The notes under the pieces were generated by a model. The model had not been told where the DNA came from and made no database searches. It saw only the letters and a program-made list of their open reading frames with translations. The position numbers and the translations under genes are program-made. A stretch of 16,725 nucleotides of DNA from Candidatus Komeilibacteria bacterium (GTDB lineage Bacteria; Patescibacteriota; Patescibacteriia; UBA1558): positions 1 to 16,725 of the forward strand of contig JANLIN010000075.1 of NCBI GenBank assembly GCA_024654345.1, read 5' to 3'. Positions 1-6,556 of the stretch are shown here, in pieces; within the stretch, counting starts at the first letter, position 1; each line of letters begins with the position of its first letter.

Positions 1-289
1 TCTAAATACCTCCACCAACGGGCTCCATACAAAGATAATAGTACTATTGAAGAGTGTATTATATGAGATTAGATGTTTTTCTAATTTCTGCATAGATTAC
101 CAGAATTGGAGAGAATATTTCTTTCTTTTTTTTATAGGATTTATTTGTTTCACGATCAATTTTTTTGAAGTGTACGATCTACTATGGACTTTCCCGGGTA
201 TCAATTGTACAAAAAAAAGGGGGGTTTACTTTATTTATATTTTATGTTAGTATTATGCATTAATAGAAACTTAAAAAAAGGAGTAAAAC
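1..289. other. AT-rich leader region without a supported gene
   Basis: Nothing here resembles a known protein. The only open frames are short, start at weak codons and translate to low-complexity Phe/Ile/Tyr-rich text. The stretch is very AT-rich, with long T and A runs and a G run near 219-224. The last part supplies the leader of the downstream protease, including a strong Shine-Dalgarno site. A promoter is probably present, but I cannot place a convincing -35/-10 pair. Confidence 0.5.
278..283 (+). promoter_or_regulatory. strong Shine-Dalgarno site of the protease gene
   Basis: AAGGAG ends six bases before the ATG at 290. It is one of the few strong ribosome-binding sites in the window, where most genes have no recognisable SD, and it fixes the start of the protease. 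Confidence 0.8.
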
Positions 290-1612
290 ATGAAAACCCT
301 ACTGGTATTGGTTGCTCTAATAATTATGGATGGCCACGCTCAATACAGTTGCCATCTAAACGCAACTTGTACTATTTTTGCCCCCTGGCACCAGCAAGCC
401 AGTAGCGTAGTCAAATTTGAAGGCGCGACCGCTTTTTTCATTAATAATAGTTCTCAAGACGGAAAGCTACTGTTGATCACTAAAAACCACGTATTTCCAT
501 CTCAAATAAATGAGGGGGATACGTTGGAGACTCAGATCGGCTTTGATTATCAAAGGGAAAATTGTGACAGTGGATCCATACACAGCACAATTTCTACCGT
601 CAAAGTCGTACTACACGAGCGTATGGCAATTGATGATCGAGTGCTCATGGAAATTATCGACGCTGATACTTTACCATCACAGCTTCTACTACTGGGGTGG
701 GATGTAAGAAGTATTGATAATATTTTTCAAACCGGACCCGATGGGATGGTCTTTGGACATCCTCAAGGTACAGAAAAAAGAGGCGCGCTACTGGAAGCGG
801 TGGGATATATTCCTCGTGGATTTATTGCCGCTAGCGGAATGCCCAACACGCAGGGAGTAGTAGAAAGTGGATTTTCTGGCGGGCCATTTCTTGATCTCAA
901 TCAAAGGGTTCGAGGCGATCTTGATGCAGTTTCCACCGGTAATCCGTGTACTGGGAATATACAGTACGTATATTTTGATCTATTGAAAAGATATGAATGG
1001 AGCGATTTGAGCACATATCTCGATCCTGCTACAACCGGGACTGACACTTGTGAAGCGCTATTGATTTCTCCCGCTATTCCGGTACAACTTTTATCCTTCA
1101 CCGCTGAATCGCAAGAGGAGGGGGTACATCTGCGCTGGAAAACAGGGACAGAGACCAATAATTTGGGTTTCCGAATTATGCGGTTTCAAAATGAAAAGTG
1201 GGAGGAAATTGCTTTTATTCCCGGCCACGGTACATCGGTGTCGCCAAACAGTTATAAATACCTGGACTGCGTTGATCCCGGTATATATTCATACTGCTTG
1301 ATTCAGCTGGATTATGATGGGACGGAAACACGATCCTCAGTAGTGATGGTCGAAGTTATCGATCCAGCTTCCCCACTCACCGTTGCCAATTATCCCAACC
1401 CTTTCAATGCCACCACCATTATAAAAGTAAACTCTGGTTCAGAGAAAAATCTGGATATAAGAGTTTACAACATACTCGGTGAGGAAATTGAAACTATTTA
1501 TAGGGGTAGTAACGAAATAAAAAAATTCCATTTTGATGGCTCAAATTTACCGGCCGGAATATATATCCTAAAGGTGAATAAAGTGAGCCATAAAATGGTT
1601 CTTCTGAAATAA
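290..1612 (+). CDS. secreted lysyl-endopeptidase-like serine protease with T9SS C-terminal sorting domain
   Basis: This is a 440-residue exported trypsin-fold protease. Residues 1-18 are a signal peptide (hydrophobic core, then GHA before QYS). The catalytic domain spans about 20-250. His67 lies in ITKNHVF, Asp116 in DDRVLMEI and Ser196 in SGFSGGPF, so the triad looks complete. LGWD (135-138) and FGHPQG (155-160) match the lysyl-endopeptidase branch (MEROPS S1, Achromobacter Lys-C type). Residues 264-357 form a fibronectin-like domain typical of T9SS cargo (PVQLLSFTAE, ETNNLGF). Residues 363-440 are a type A T9SS sorting domain (NYPNPFN, VYNILGEEI, GIYILKV). Cargo of this type is normally exported by Bacteroidota-like cells and then anchored or released. 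No T9SS gene lies in this window. The gene stands alone, has a strong SD and ends in its own terminator. Cleavage specificity for Lys is inferred from the family only. Confidence 0.9.
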   Translation: MKTLLVLVALIIMDGHAQYSCHLNATCTIFAPWHQQASSVVKFEGATAFFINNSSQDGKLLLITKNHVFPSQINEGDTLETQIGFDYQRENCDSGSIHSTISTVKVVLHERMAIDDRVLMEIIDADTLPSQLLLLGWDVRSIDNIFQTGPDGMVFGHPQGTEKRGALLEAVGYIPRGFIAASGMPNTQGVVESGFSGGPFLDLNQRVRGDLDAVSTGNPCTGNIQYVYFDLLKRYEWSDLSTYLDPATTGTDTCEALLISPAIPVQLLSFTAESQEEGVHLRWKTGTETNNLGFRIMRFQNEKWEEIAFIPGHGTSVSPNSYKYLDCVDPGIYSYCLIQLDYDGTETRSSVVMVEVIDPASPLTVANYPNPFNATTIIKVNSGSEKNLDIRVYNILGEEIETIYRGSNEIKKFHFDGSNLPAGIYILKVNKVSHKMVLLK

Positions 1613-1620
1613 CAATTAAA

Positions 1621-1653
1621 TCCCTGGATTAACTAATCCAGGGGTTATTTTTT
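1621..1653 (+). terminator. intrinsic terminator after the protease gene
   Basis: The perfect 9-bp stem CCCTGGATT (1622-1630) / AATCCAGGG (1635-1643) has a 4-base loop. It is extended by a T-G wobble and followed by GTTATTTTTT. It lies 9 bases after the protease stop. Confidence 0.9.
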
Positions 1654-1654
1654 A

Positions 1655-1663
1655 TGATACAAT
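1655..1663 (+). promoter_or_regulatory. extended -10 promoter of the PAP2 operon (leaderless)
   Basis: TG-A-TACAAT is an extended -10 box. Exactly six bases separate it from the ATG at 1670, so transcription should start at or within a base or two of the start codon. No good -35 is seen. The box directly abuts the T-run of the upstream terminator. Confidence 0.6.
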
Positions 1664-1669
1664 AAAGCT

Positions 1670-2278
1670 ATGACTTTAGCTGAAGTGTTAATACTAGACT
1701 GGTTTCAGAGTCTCTATTCTCCTACTCTCAATGAGATAGCCAGCTTCATAACCTCTTTGGGAAATAATGAGATCGTTATTGTCTCTATCCTCTTTTTGAT
1801 GACGCTGTTGTTGAAATATGGTCTCCACAACTGGGCATTGGCTCTAAGCATATCAGCCGGCGGCAGTTTCGTAACCGTGCAGTTATTGAAGGAATGGGTC
1901 CAAAGAATCCGACCCGAGACAGCCTTGATAGAAATCAGCAGCTACTCTTTTCCCAGTGGTCACGCCGCCATCGGCATATCCCTGTATGTACTAATAGGGC
2001 TTTTTATCTACCGTTATCACAGTAAATTGGGCGGCGCCCTATTGATGATTATCGGCTGCTTGATTGGCTTAAGTCGTGTTTATCTAGGCGTTCACTTCCC
2101 CACGGATGTCATCGGTGGGTGGATCATCGGCCTTGTTTGGCTGTTGGTGGCTTATGCGTACCTCGCACACCATCTGCAAAAAGAAAAAGAGAGTCGCCCC
2201 CTTTACTCACGCTTATGGACTATAACCCTGATCGTCTTTTGGTTTATCTACTGGATATCCTATAATATTAGTTTATGA
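1670..2278 (+). CDS. PAP2-family membrane phosphatase
   Basis: This is a 202-residue integral membrane phosphatase of the PAP2 (type 2 phosphatidic acid phosphatase) superfamily. The family dephosphorylates lipid phosphates such as undecaprenyl pyrophosphate or phosphatidic acid at the membrane surface. All three signature motifs are present: K74-x6-R81P82, PSGH at 95-98, and S135R136-x5-H142-x3-D146. His98 and His142 are the expected catalytic pair. About five to six hydrophobic segments surround the motifs, as usual. It is the first gene of a run with the EamA transporter (ATGA overlap at 2275-2278) and the ATL protein. The ATG lies six bases after a -10 box, so its mRNA is probably leaderless. 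The exact substrate cannot be read from sequence; recycling of undecaprenyl pyrophosphate (BacA-independent) is one plausible role. Confidence 0.9.
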   Translation: MTLAEVLILDWFQSLYSPTLNEIASFITSLGNNEIVIVSILFLMTLLLKYGLHNWALALSISAGGSFVTVQLLKEWVQRIRPETALIEISSYSFPSGHAAIGISLYVLIGLFIYRYHSKLGGALLMIIGCLIGLSRVYLGVHFPTDVIGGWIIGLVWLLVAYAYLAHHLQKEKESRPLYSRLWTITLIVFWFIYWISYNISL

Positions 2279-3156
2279 CAGTCACTACTACTCTCCTTGC
2301 TCTCGGCGCCATGATCTTCTGGGGATTTGGTGATTTTTTTATACAAAGATCGGTAAAAAGAGTTGGCAACGTTCAGACATTATTTATTATTGGCGTTATT
2401 GGCCTTGCCATACTAACTCCTTTTGTTTGGTCTGAAATATATAAAATACTGACACCATCCAATATCATCCTCGTTAGTGCTCTGGGATTGGTCACCTATC
2501 TGGCGGCGGTCAGTCAATTCCGAGCTTATGAAGAGGGTAAATTATCGGTGGTGGAGGTATTGTTATCGTTCGAATTGCCTTTGACGATAGTACTGGGCGT
2601 ACTTTTTTTTCAAGAAAGTCTAAACCTGGCACAAATAATGTTAATTCTACTCGTCATCGCGGGCATCATTATGGTCTCTATCAGACGACAACATCGTCTA
2701 TTAAAAATAATGCTCATTAAAGTTAAAGTTCTAGAAAAGGGAGTATTATTGGCGGCACTGGCAATTGTTACAATAACATTGGTAAACTTTCTCACCGCCC
2801 TGAGTGCCAAACAAATAACTCCCCTACTTGCAATTTGGGCACCGTGGGTTATCTTTACCGTTATCTCCTTCGTTTATTTAGCGGTTCGAGGTCGTTTTCA
2901 AAAACTGAGTAAGCAATTCAAAAAAAGCTGGCCTCTTCTATTGGCCACCGGCGTTGTGGATACTTTGGCATGGCTACTCTTTGCAATTGTAGTCAGCACT
3001 AACAATCTCTCTGTTACTATGGCTATCACTGAGAGTTATCCGGCTATAGCAGTTTATCTGGGCTTGAAGTACAATCGAGAAAAATTGAGTCGTCTGCAGA
3101 TGGCCGGTGGCGCCTTGGCAATTATTGCCAGCATTACCATTGCTCTAATATCGTAG
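2275..3156 (+). CDS. EamA/DMT-superfamily transporter
   Basis: This is a 293-residue inner-membrane protein with about ten hydrophobic helices in two similar halves (roughly 5-135 and 150-292), the layout of EamA-type drug/metabolite transporters. Family hallmarks include the N-terminal ALGAMIFWGFGDFF helix and the end-of-half segments near LLVIAGIIMVS and MAGGALAIIASITIALIS. Length is normal for the family. The start codon overlaps the PAP2 stop (ATGA), so translation is probably coupled. Two bases separate its stop from the next gene. The substrate is unknown; DMT members carry amino acids, nucleotide sugars, purines or other small metabolites. Confidence 0.88.
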   Translation: MTVTTTLLALGAMIFWGFGDFFIQRSVKRVGNVQTLFIIGVIGLAILTPFVWSEIYKILTPSNIILVSALGLVTYLAAVSQFRAYEEGKLSVVEVLLSFELPLTIVLGVLFFQESLNLAQIMLILLVIAGIIMVSIRRQHRLLKIMLIKVKVLEKGVLLAALAIVTITLVNFLTALSAKQITPLLAIWAPWVIFTVISFVYLAVRGRFQKLSKQFKKSWPLLLATGVVDTLAWLLFAIVVSTNNLSVTMAITESYPAIAVYLGLKYNREKLSRLQMAGGALAIIASITIALIS

Positions 3157-3158
3157 CT

Positions 3159-3482
3159 ATGGCCAATTTTTTTGAGTGTGTTTATAAATGTGTAAATAAA
3201 ATTCCCCGCGGCCAAGTAGCTACCTACGGACAAATCGCAGCTCTGATCGGTAGTCCACGCGCCGCCCGACAAGTCGGTTGGGCCCTGCATCAATTACCGG
3301 CCGATACCACCATCCCCTGGCACCGAGTTATAAATCGTTTCGGAGAGATAAGTACTACCTGTGATACTCATACGGCGGAGTTACAAAAAATTCTATTGCA
3401 AAAAGAGGGTGTCAGAACAACCAAGCGCAAAGACGGTCTTTGGTGGATAAATTTAGAGAAGTATCAATGGACCACGCCCTAA
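3159..3482 (+). CDS. alkyltransferase-like (ATL) DNA-repair protein
   Basis: These 107 residues match the C-terminal DNA-binding domain of O6-alkylguanine-DNA alkyltransferase (Ada/Ogt/MGMT family). Conserved blocks are IPRGQVATYGQIA (15-27), with the helix-turn-helix and base-flipping Tyr23; ARQVGWAL (36-43), with the arginine finger at Arg37; and IPWHRVIN (52-59). The catalytic PCHR is PWHR here: Trp54 replaces the acceptor cysteine, as in ATL proteins (E. coli eAtl also has Trp). Such proteins cannot accept the alkyl group. They bind O6-alkylguanine and recruit nucleotide-excision repair. The gene starts two bases after the EamA stop, so it is likely co-transcribed with the transporter. 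No other repair gene except polA is in the window. Confidence 0.9.
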   Translation: MANFFECVYKCVNKIPRGQVATYGQIAALIGSPRAARQVGWALHQLPADTTIPWHRVINRFGEISTTCDTHTAELQKILLQKEGVRTTKRKDGLWWINLEKYQWTTP

Positions 3483-3494
3483 CCCACGACGACA

Positions 3495-3595
3495 CTACGA
3501 ACCATTACGAATCTGCGACTGTTAGTTTACGGTAAATCGGTATACGCACCCGTTTACAGTTTCGTAATAGTTCATTTCCTTGTTTTAGTTCGTAG
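3495..3595. repeat. nested inverted repeat in intergenic region
   Basis: GAACCATTACGAA (3499-3511) pairs with TTCGTAATAGTTC (3561-3573), 12 of 13 bases complementary. An outer arm CTACGAAC (3495-3502) pairs with GTTCGTAG (3588-3595). Inside is the small palindrome TTTAC-G-GTAAA (3526-3536). The element lies between the ATL gene and the promoter of the 3D-domain gene and has no long T-run, so it is not an ordinary terminator. Confidence 0.55.
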
Positions 3596-3608
3596 CCCTT
3601 CAATGGGG

Positions 3609-3637
3609 TTGACAAATATCTTATTATCTGCTAAAAT
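3609..3637 (+). promoter_or_regulatory. consensus sigma-70 type promoter of the 3D-domain gene
   Basis: TTGACA (3609-3614), a 17-base spacer, then TAAAAT (3632-3637) preceded by TG-C (extended -10). Transcription should begin near 3644, giving a leader of about 50 bases before the ATG at 3695. Confidence 0.85.
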
Positions 3638-3647
3638 GACAGCGTCA

Positions 3648-3673
3648 GGATCCCAAGATATGGGATTCTTTTT
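3648..3673 (+). terminator. terminator-like hairpin in the 5' leader (possible attenuator)
   Basis: GGATCCC (3648-3654) pairs with GGGATTC (3662-3668) with one G-T wobble and a 7-base loop, followed at once by TTTTT. It begins only a few bases after the predicted transcription start and precedes the 3D-domain start codon, so it could abort transcription or cap the mRNA. Confidence 0.5.
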
Positions 3674-3694
3674 GATTACCAGTAAATACCCAGT

Positions 3695-4222
3695 ATGATA
3701 GTTAAAATCAAACGAATATATCGAAAAACCGTGAAATTTGGCCAAAATACCGTTTTCCCGCTGCTATTATGGTTGGTAATGATATTACAGCTGGCTTTCC
3801 CTCAGTATGCCGTCGCCGCCGGCTCTACGAATGAATTAGATATAGCTTCCGCATCCAATAAGGGCACTTGGGACTATAATATTGCCTTACCAACGGTTAA
3901 TGATCGTCCGGCGGTGCGTACTGTTTACATTTCTGTCACTGCTTATAACAGCGTGCCGGGTCAAACTGACACCACGCCCTGTCATACCGCTTCCGGCTTG
4001 GAGCTTTGTGAGCGAGCGGTTGAAGATATTATTGCCACGAATTATTTAAATCTGAATTTCGGCACTCATGTCCGTTTTCCTGACTTATTCGGTGATAAAC
4101 TTTTCCGAGTGGAGGATCGCATGAACGCCCGTTACTCTGATCGTGTCGATATCTGGATGAAAGATGTACCCACCGCCAGAAAGTTTGGCAAGAAATATAC
4201 AAGAATGGAAATCCTTTACTAA
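3695..4222 (+). CDS. membrane-anchored 3D-domain (double-psi beta-barrel) protein
   Basis: This is a 175-residue exported protein. A basic N-terminus (1-19) precedes one hydrophobic segment (20-42) ending AVAAG, which is either a membrane anchor or a signal peptide. Residues 75-173 form a 3D domain, the small double-psi beta-barrel seen in MltA, YorM and Rpf-like/resuscitation proteins that act on peptidoglycan. The name-giving acidic residues are visible at Asp92 (GQTDTTP), Asp141 (VEDRMN) and Asp152 (RVDIW), together with FGTHVRFPDLFGDK. Family members cleave or bind cell-wall glycan. This type, with a single anchor and no extra domain, is common in Patescibacteria. It is monocistronic, with its own consensus promoter, leader hairpin and terminator. 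Cys96 and Cys105 could form a disulfide. Confidence 0.88.
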   Translation: MIVKIKRIYRKTVKFGQNTVFPLLLWLVMILQLAFPQYAVAAGSTNELDIASASNKGTWDYNIALPTVNDRPAVRTVYISVTAYNSVPGQTDTTPCHTASGLELCERAVEDIIATNYLNLNFGTHVRFPDLFGDKLFRVEDRMNARYSDRVDIWMKDVPTARKFGKKYTRMEILY

Positions 4223-4245
4223 TAATACACACCTCTCGTAAAAAC

Positions 4246-4273
4246 AAGCGTCCGCCTTTGGCGGACGCTTTTG
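4246..4273 (+). terminator. intrinsic terminator after the 3D-domain gene
   Basis: An 11-bp perfect stem, AAGCGTCCGCC (4246-4256) with GGCGGACGCTT (4260-4270), has a TTT loop and is followed by a short T-rich tail. An A-rich run on the left side could let it act weakly in the other direction. Confidence 0.85.
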
Positions 4274-4278
4274 ATTCA

Positions 4279-4287
4279 TGGTAAAAT
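4279..4287 (+). promoter_or_regulatory. extended -10 promoter of the M50-like protease gene (leaderless)
   Basis: TG-G-TAAAAT sits exactly six bases before the ATG at 4294, the same geometry as upstream of 1670. No convincing -35 is present; the upstream space is filled by the preceding terminator. Confidence 0.65.
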
Positions 4288-4293
4288 CTACCT

Positions 4294-4935
4294 ATGATTG
4301 ATTTGAACTACAATCTAGGGGCCGCCATAATTCTCGTCAGCGCCACCGGCTACGTGAGCCACTGGCTGAATATAAAGTTCCTCAATTTCGGGATTGTGCG
4401 CTGGTTGTATTATTTGGGAGCTTTGGTACATGAGCTGTCACACGCCATTGTCGCCGCCCTGACCGGCGCAAAAATCACCGAGCTGGAAATTGTATCACGC
4501 CAGCCGCATGTCACTCATACGCGCTCCAAAATTCCCTTTCTCGGTCAAGTCCTTATATCCCTCGCGCCCATCGCCGGTGGCTTATTATGGCTCTGGTTAA
4601 TCAACCAATACCTATTCGCCAATTCCTTTGCCTTTGTCCTACCCCAGTCCCTGATTGGCATCATCGTCAGCGCCATCCAGATTGTACAAAGTCTGGATTT
4701 TTCTTGGCCGTCTTTAATTCTTGTTCTACTAATACTAAATGTCGGTGCCATGATAGGCCCATCGACACGCGATCTGAAAAATATTTGGCCGGCTCTGATT
4801 ATCTTATTATTTATTAGCTCCGTATCGCTGACGCCTTATCTATACGCCGCCGTGGCCTTAATTTTATTTAATATTATTCTCCAGCTTATATTTATCCTAC
4901 TTAAATGGTCTATCAGTTTACTTCACAAGAGGTAA
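4294..4935 (+). CDS. M50-like (site-2 protease type) membrane metallopeptidase
   Basis: This is a 213-residue protein with about five to six hydrophobic helices. A zinc-binding HExxH motif (His46, Glu47, His50 in LVHELSH) lies inside a transmembrane helix, the hallmark of M50 intramembrane proteases. A second conserved block, GPSTRD (155-160), supplies Asp160 as the probable third zinc ligand. This resembles the short M50B-like family rather than RseP, since no PDZ domain is present. Such enzymes cut transmembrane anchors, often in signalling or sporulation-like regulation. No candidate substrate (anti-sigma factor) is adjacent. It is monocistronic, with an ATG six bases after an extended -10 box, so the mRNA is probably leaderless. 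The peptidase fold is well supported; activity is inferred. Confidence 0.8.
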   Translation: MIDLNYNLGAAIILVSATGYVSHWLNIKFLNFGIVRWLYYLGALVHELSHAIVAALTGAKITELEIVSRQPHVTHTRSKIPFLGQVLISLAPIAGGLLWLWLINQYLFANSFAFVLPQSLIGIIVSAIQIVQSLDFSWPSLILVLLILNVGAMIGPSTRDLKNIWPALIILLFISSVSLTPYLYAAVALILFNIILQLIFILLKWSISLLHKR

Positions 4936-5028
4936 ATAAAAAAGACTCCTCGAGGACTACAATCGTCTACATTTTGAAATCTCGGTAAAAAGTAGTTCTC
5001 TTTAACTAATCTTTAGGAATTTTCAAAT

Positions 5029-5532
5029 ATGTTAACTGGTCCACAAAAAGAATATTTAGAAAAAATTCCTGAGAATAGTAAAGCTGATATAAGACCTTGG
5101 GATCATGAGTCTGCCAAATTTGCCAAAAATCTTGTTAAGAAATTGGAGGAATTCACTGGTTTAGAAGTTTTTTGGGGAGGCTCTTTGGCTTTGGGTATCC
5201 AGGGTCAAAACGACATTGATCTTTATATTTTCTCTGAGCCCGGAAATTTTAATGCTAATTTGCCAAAAGTAATTCCTGTTCTTGGTGAGCCAACATATGT
5301 GCTGGAAGATAAGATACTTTGGAGAGTTATTAAGGGTGGTTATAAAATTGACGCTTCTTTGGGAAGTAAAAATTTAAAAGGAATACAAAATGATATGATT
5401 TTCTTTGATTCCCTAAAGACGAAACCAGAACTTCTACAAGAATACGTTGGTCTAAAACAGGGAGATTTATCAGCCAGAGAATACTATCAGAAGAAGAATG
5501 AATTTTATAACAGAGTAATAGGACTAGAGTAA
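5029..5532 (+). CDS. GrpB-like (UPF0157) nucleotidyltransferase-fold protein
   Basis: This 167-residue soluble protein has a minimal nucleotidyltransferase core. GGS (50-52) is followed by IDL with Asp62 and Asp64, and a third acidic residue Asp108 lies in YKIDAS; these are the usual metal ligands. The C-terminal part (FFDSLKTKPELLQEY through AREYYQKKNEFYNRVI) resembles the end of GrpB/UPF0157 proteins, in which an E-Y-x-x-L-K helix is followed by a Y-x-x-K-x-x-F helix. The biochemical role of that family is not established. The gene stands alone. Its codon use is visibly more A/T-rich than the flanking genes, and its upstream region lacks the -10/N6/ATG arrangement, which hints at recent acquisition. 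A weak AGGA lies about 11 bases before the ATG. Confidence 0.65.
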   Translation: MLTGPQKEYLEKIPENSKADIRPWDHESAKFAKNLVKKLEEFTGLEVFWGGSLALGIQGQNDIDLYIFSEPGNFNANLPKVIPVLGEPTYVLEDKILWRVIKGGYKIDASLGSKNLKGIQNDMIFFDSLKTKPELLQEYVGLKQGDLSAREYYQKKNEFYNRVIGLE

Positions 5533-5546
5533 TCGAAAAGTTTAAT

Positions 5547-5704
5547 CTTGGAGGCCACCATCCTTCGTTCGCCACGGCGAACTTCCCCCTACGCTCTAAC
5601 GAGCTACGGAGGACAAGTCGGCATGGCGGGCCGAGTGCGACTCGGCGGGCGGGCGGAGTCGATTAGAATAGCTTTTGCTTATTTATATTTGTATTCAGAT
5701 TCCT

Positions 5705-5714
<10 letters not shown>
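5547..5714. repeat. 12-bp direct repeats of the tRNA-Cys 3' end flanking a hairpin-rich segment
   Basis: CTTGGAGGCCAC occurs at 5547-5558 and again at 5703-5714. In the second copy it is the minus-strand 3' end of tRNA-Cys, including the encoded CCA. The 144 bases between are GC-rich on the left and AT-rich on the right. They contain two clean hairpins: GTTCGCC-AC-GGCGAAC (5567-5582) and GCCGAGT-GCG-ACTCGGC (5630-5646). The layout looks like an attachment-site duplication left by a tiny or decayed integrated element, though a duplicated tRNA end is also possible. Confidence 0.5.
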
Positions 5715-5779
<65 letters not shown>

Positions 5780-5791
5780 GCATAAATAAAA

Positions 5792-5823
5792 AAATATTGG
5801 CAGACTTGAGTTTACCAATATTT
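5792..5823 (-). terminator. terminator of the HIT-DUF5680-rmlA operon
   Basis: On the minus strand, AAATATTGG pairs with CCAATATTT (plus positions 5815-5823 and 5792-5800) across a 14-base loop, followed by TTTTATTT. It lies just after the rmlA stop and just before tRNA-Cys. Confidence 0.7.
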
Positions 5824-5844
5824 ACCGGTTAAATCAAGGCTTGC

Positions 5845-6552
5845 CTATCGCCGAGAGGCCATAAAATTGCTGGCTTTCAGCAGTGAATCAAATGTTCCGG
5901 CATCAAACCACTCGCCCTCTATTTTCTCCACTTCCAGTTCACCTTTATTTAAATACCAGTTGTGAAGATCCACTATTTCAGTCTCCCCTCTGGCCGATGG
6001 TTTTAGACTTTTGGCCAATTCCACCACTCGGTTATCATAGATATAAAATCCCACCAACGCGTAATCGCTGATTTTTTCTACCGGCTTTTCAACTATCCGT
6101 AACGGCTTCTGACTATCATCCAATTCTACCACCCCAAATCTTTCCGGATCTTCCACCTTTTTGGCAAAAACTTTGGCACCTGATTTAAAACTTTGTACAT
6201 TGGCGGAAAAATCATGGGAAAAAATATTATCGCCCAGTATCAGAGCGACGTCATCATCGTCTATAAAATTATCAGCTATTTCAAAAGCTTGTGGCAAACC
6301 CTTTGGCTCGTCCTGCACTTCAAAAGTGAACTTCGCGCCAAACTGCCGACCTGACCCGAGAAAGTTTAAGTAATCACCCGCATTTTCCGGGGCCACTATA
6401 ATCATGATCTCTCTTATACCAGCTTTTAACAAAGTCTGTAGGGGATAATAAATCATCGGCTGGTTGTAGACAGGTAACAGCTGCTTACTTGTTATTTTGG
6501 TTAAAGGTTGTAGCCGCGTACCTTTGCCGCCGGCTAAGATAATTCCCTTCAT
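5845..6552 (-). CDS. rmlA: glucose-1-phosphate thymidylyltransferase-like sugar nucleotidyltransferase (short form)
   Basis: This 235-residue cytoplasmic enzyme of the RmlA/RfbA family joins a sugar 1-phosphate to dTTP (or another NTP), the first step towards dTDP-sugars such as dTDP-rhamnose for surface glycans. Motifs are LAGGKGTRL (6-14) for nucleotide binding, Lys23 and QLLPV, LGDNIF (106-111) with Asp108 as a metal ligand, EKP (156-158), ETEI near 190-193, and WFDAGT (215-220) with the second metal ligand Asp217. It is shorter than the about 290-residue E. coli enzyme, lacking the C-terminal helical extension; short forms occur in Archaea and Patescibacteria. It is the last gene of a minus-strand operon, four bases after the DUF5680-like gene. 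No rmlB, rmlC or rmlD is present here, so the sugar is uncertain. Confidence 0.88.
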   Translation of the reverse strand: MKGIILAGGKGTRLQPLTKITSKQLLPVYNQPMIYYPLQTLLKAGIREIMIIVAPENAGDYLNFLGSGRQFGAKFTFEVQDEPKGLPQAFEIADNFIDDDDVALILGDNIFSHDFSANVQSFKSGAKVFAKKVEDPERFGVVELDDSQKPLRIVEKPVEKISDYALVGFYIYDNRVVELAKSLKPSARGETEIVDLHNWYLNKGELEVEKIEGEWFDAGTFDSLLKASNFMASRR

Positions 6553-6556
6553 AAAT

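Noticed and set aside
47..405. Two overlapping short frames (47-250 and 184-405) before the protease
   Set aside because: They are Phe/Ile/Tyr-rich translations of AT-rich DNA with weak starts and no SD; the second overlaps the confident protease start.
4947..4960. TCCTCGAGGA palindrome after the M50-like gene as a terminator
   Set aside because: The stem is only five base pairs without a usable loop and no T-run follows.
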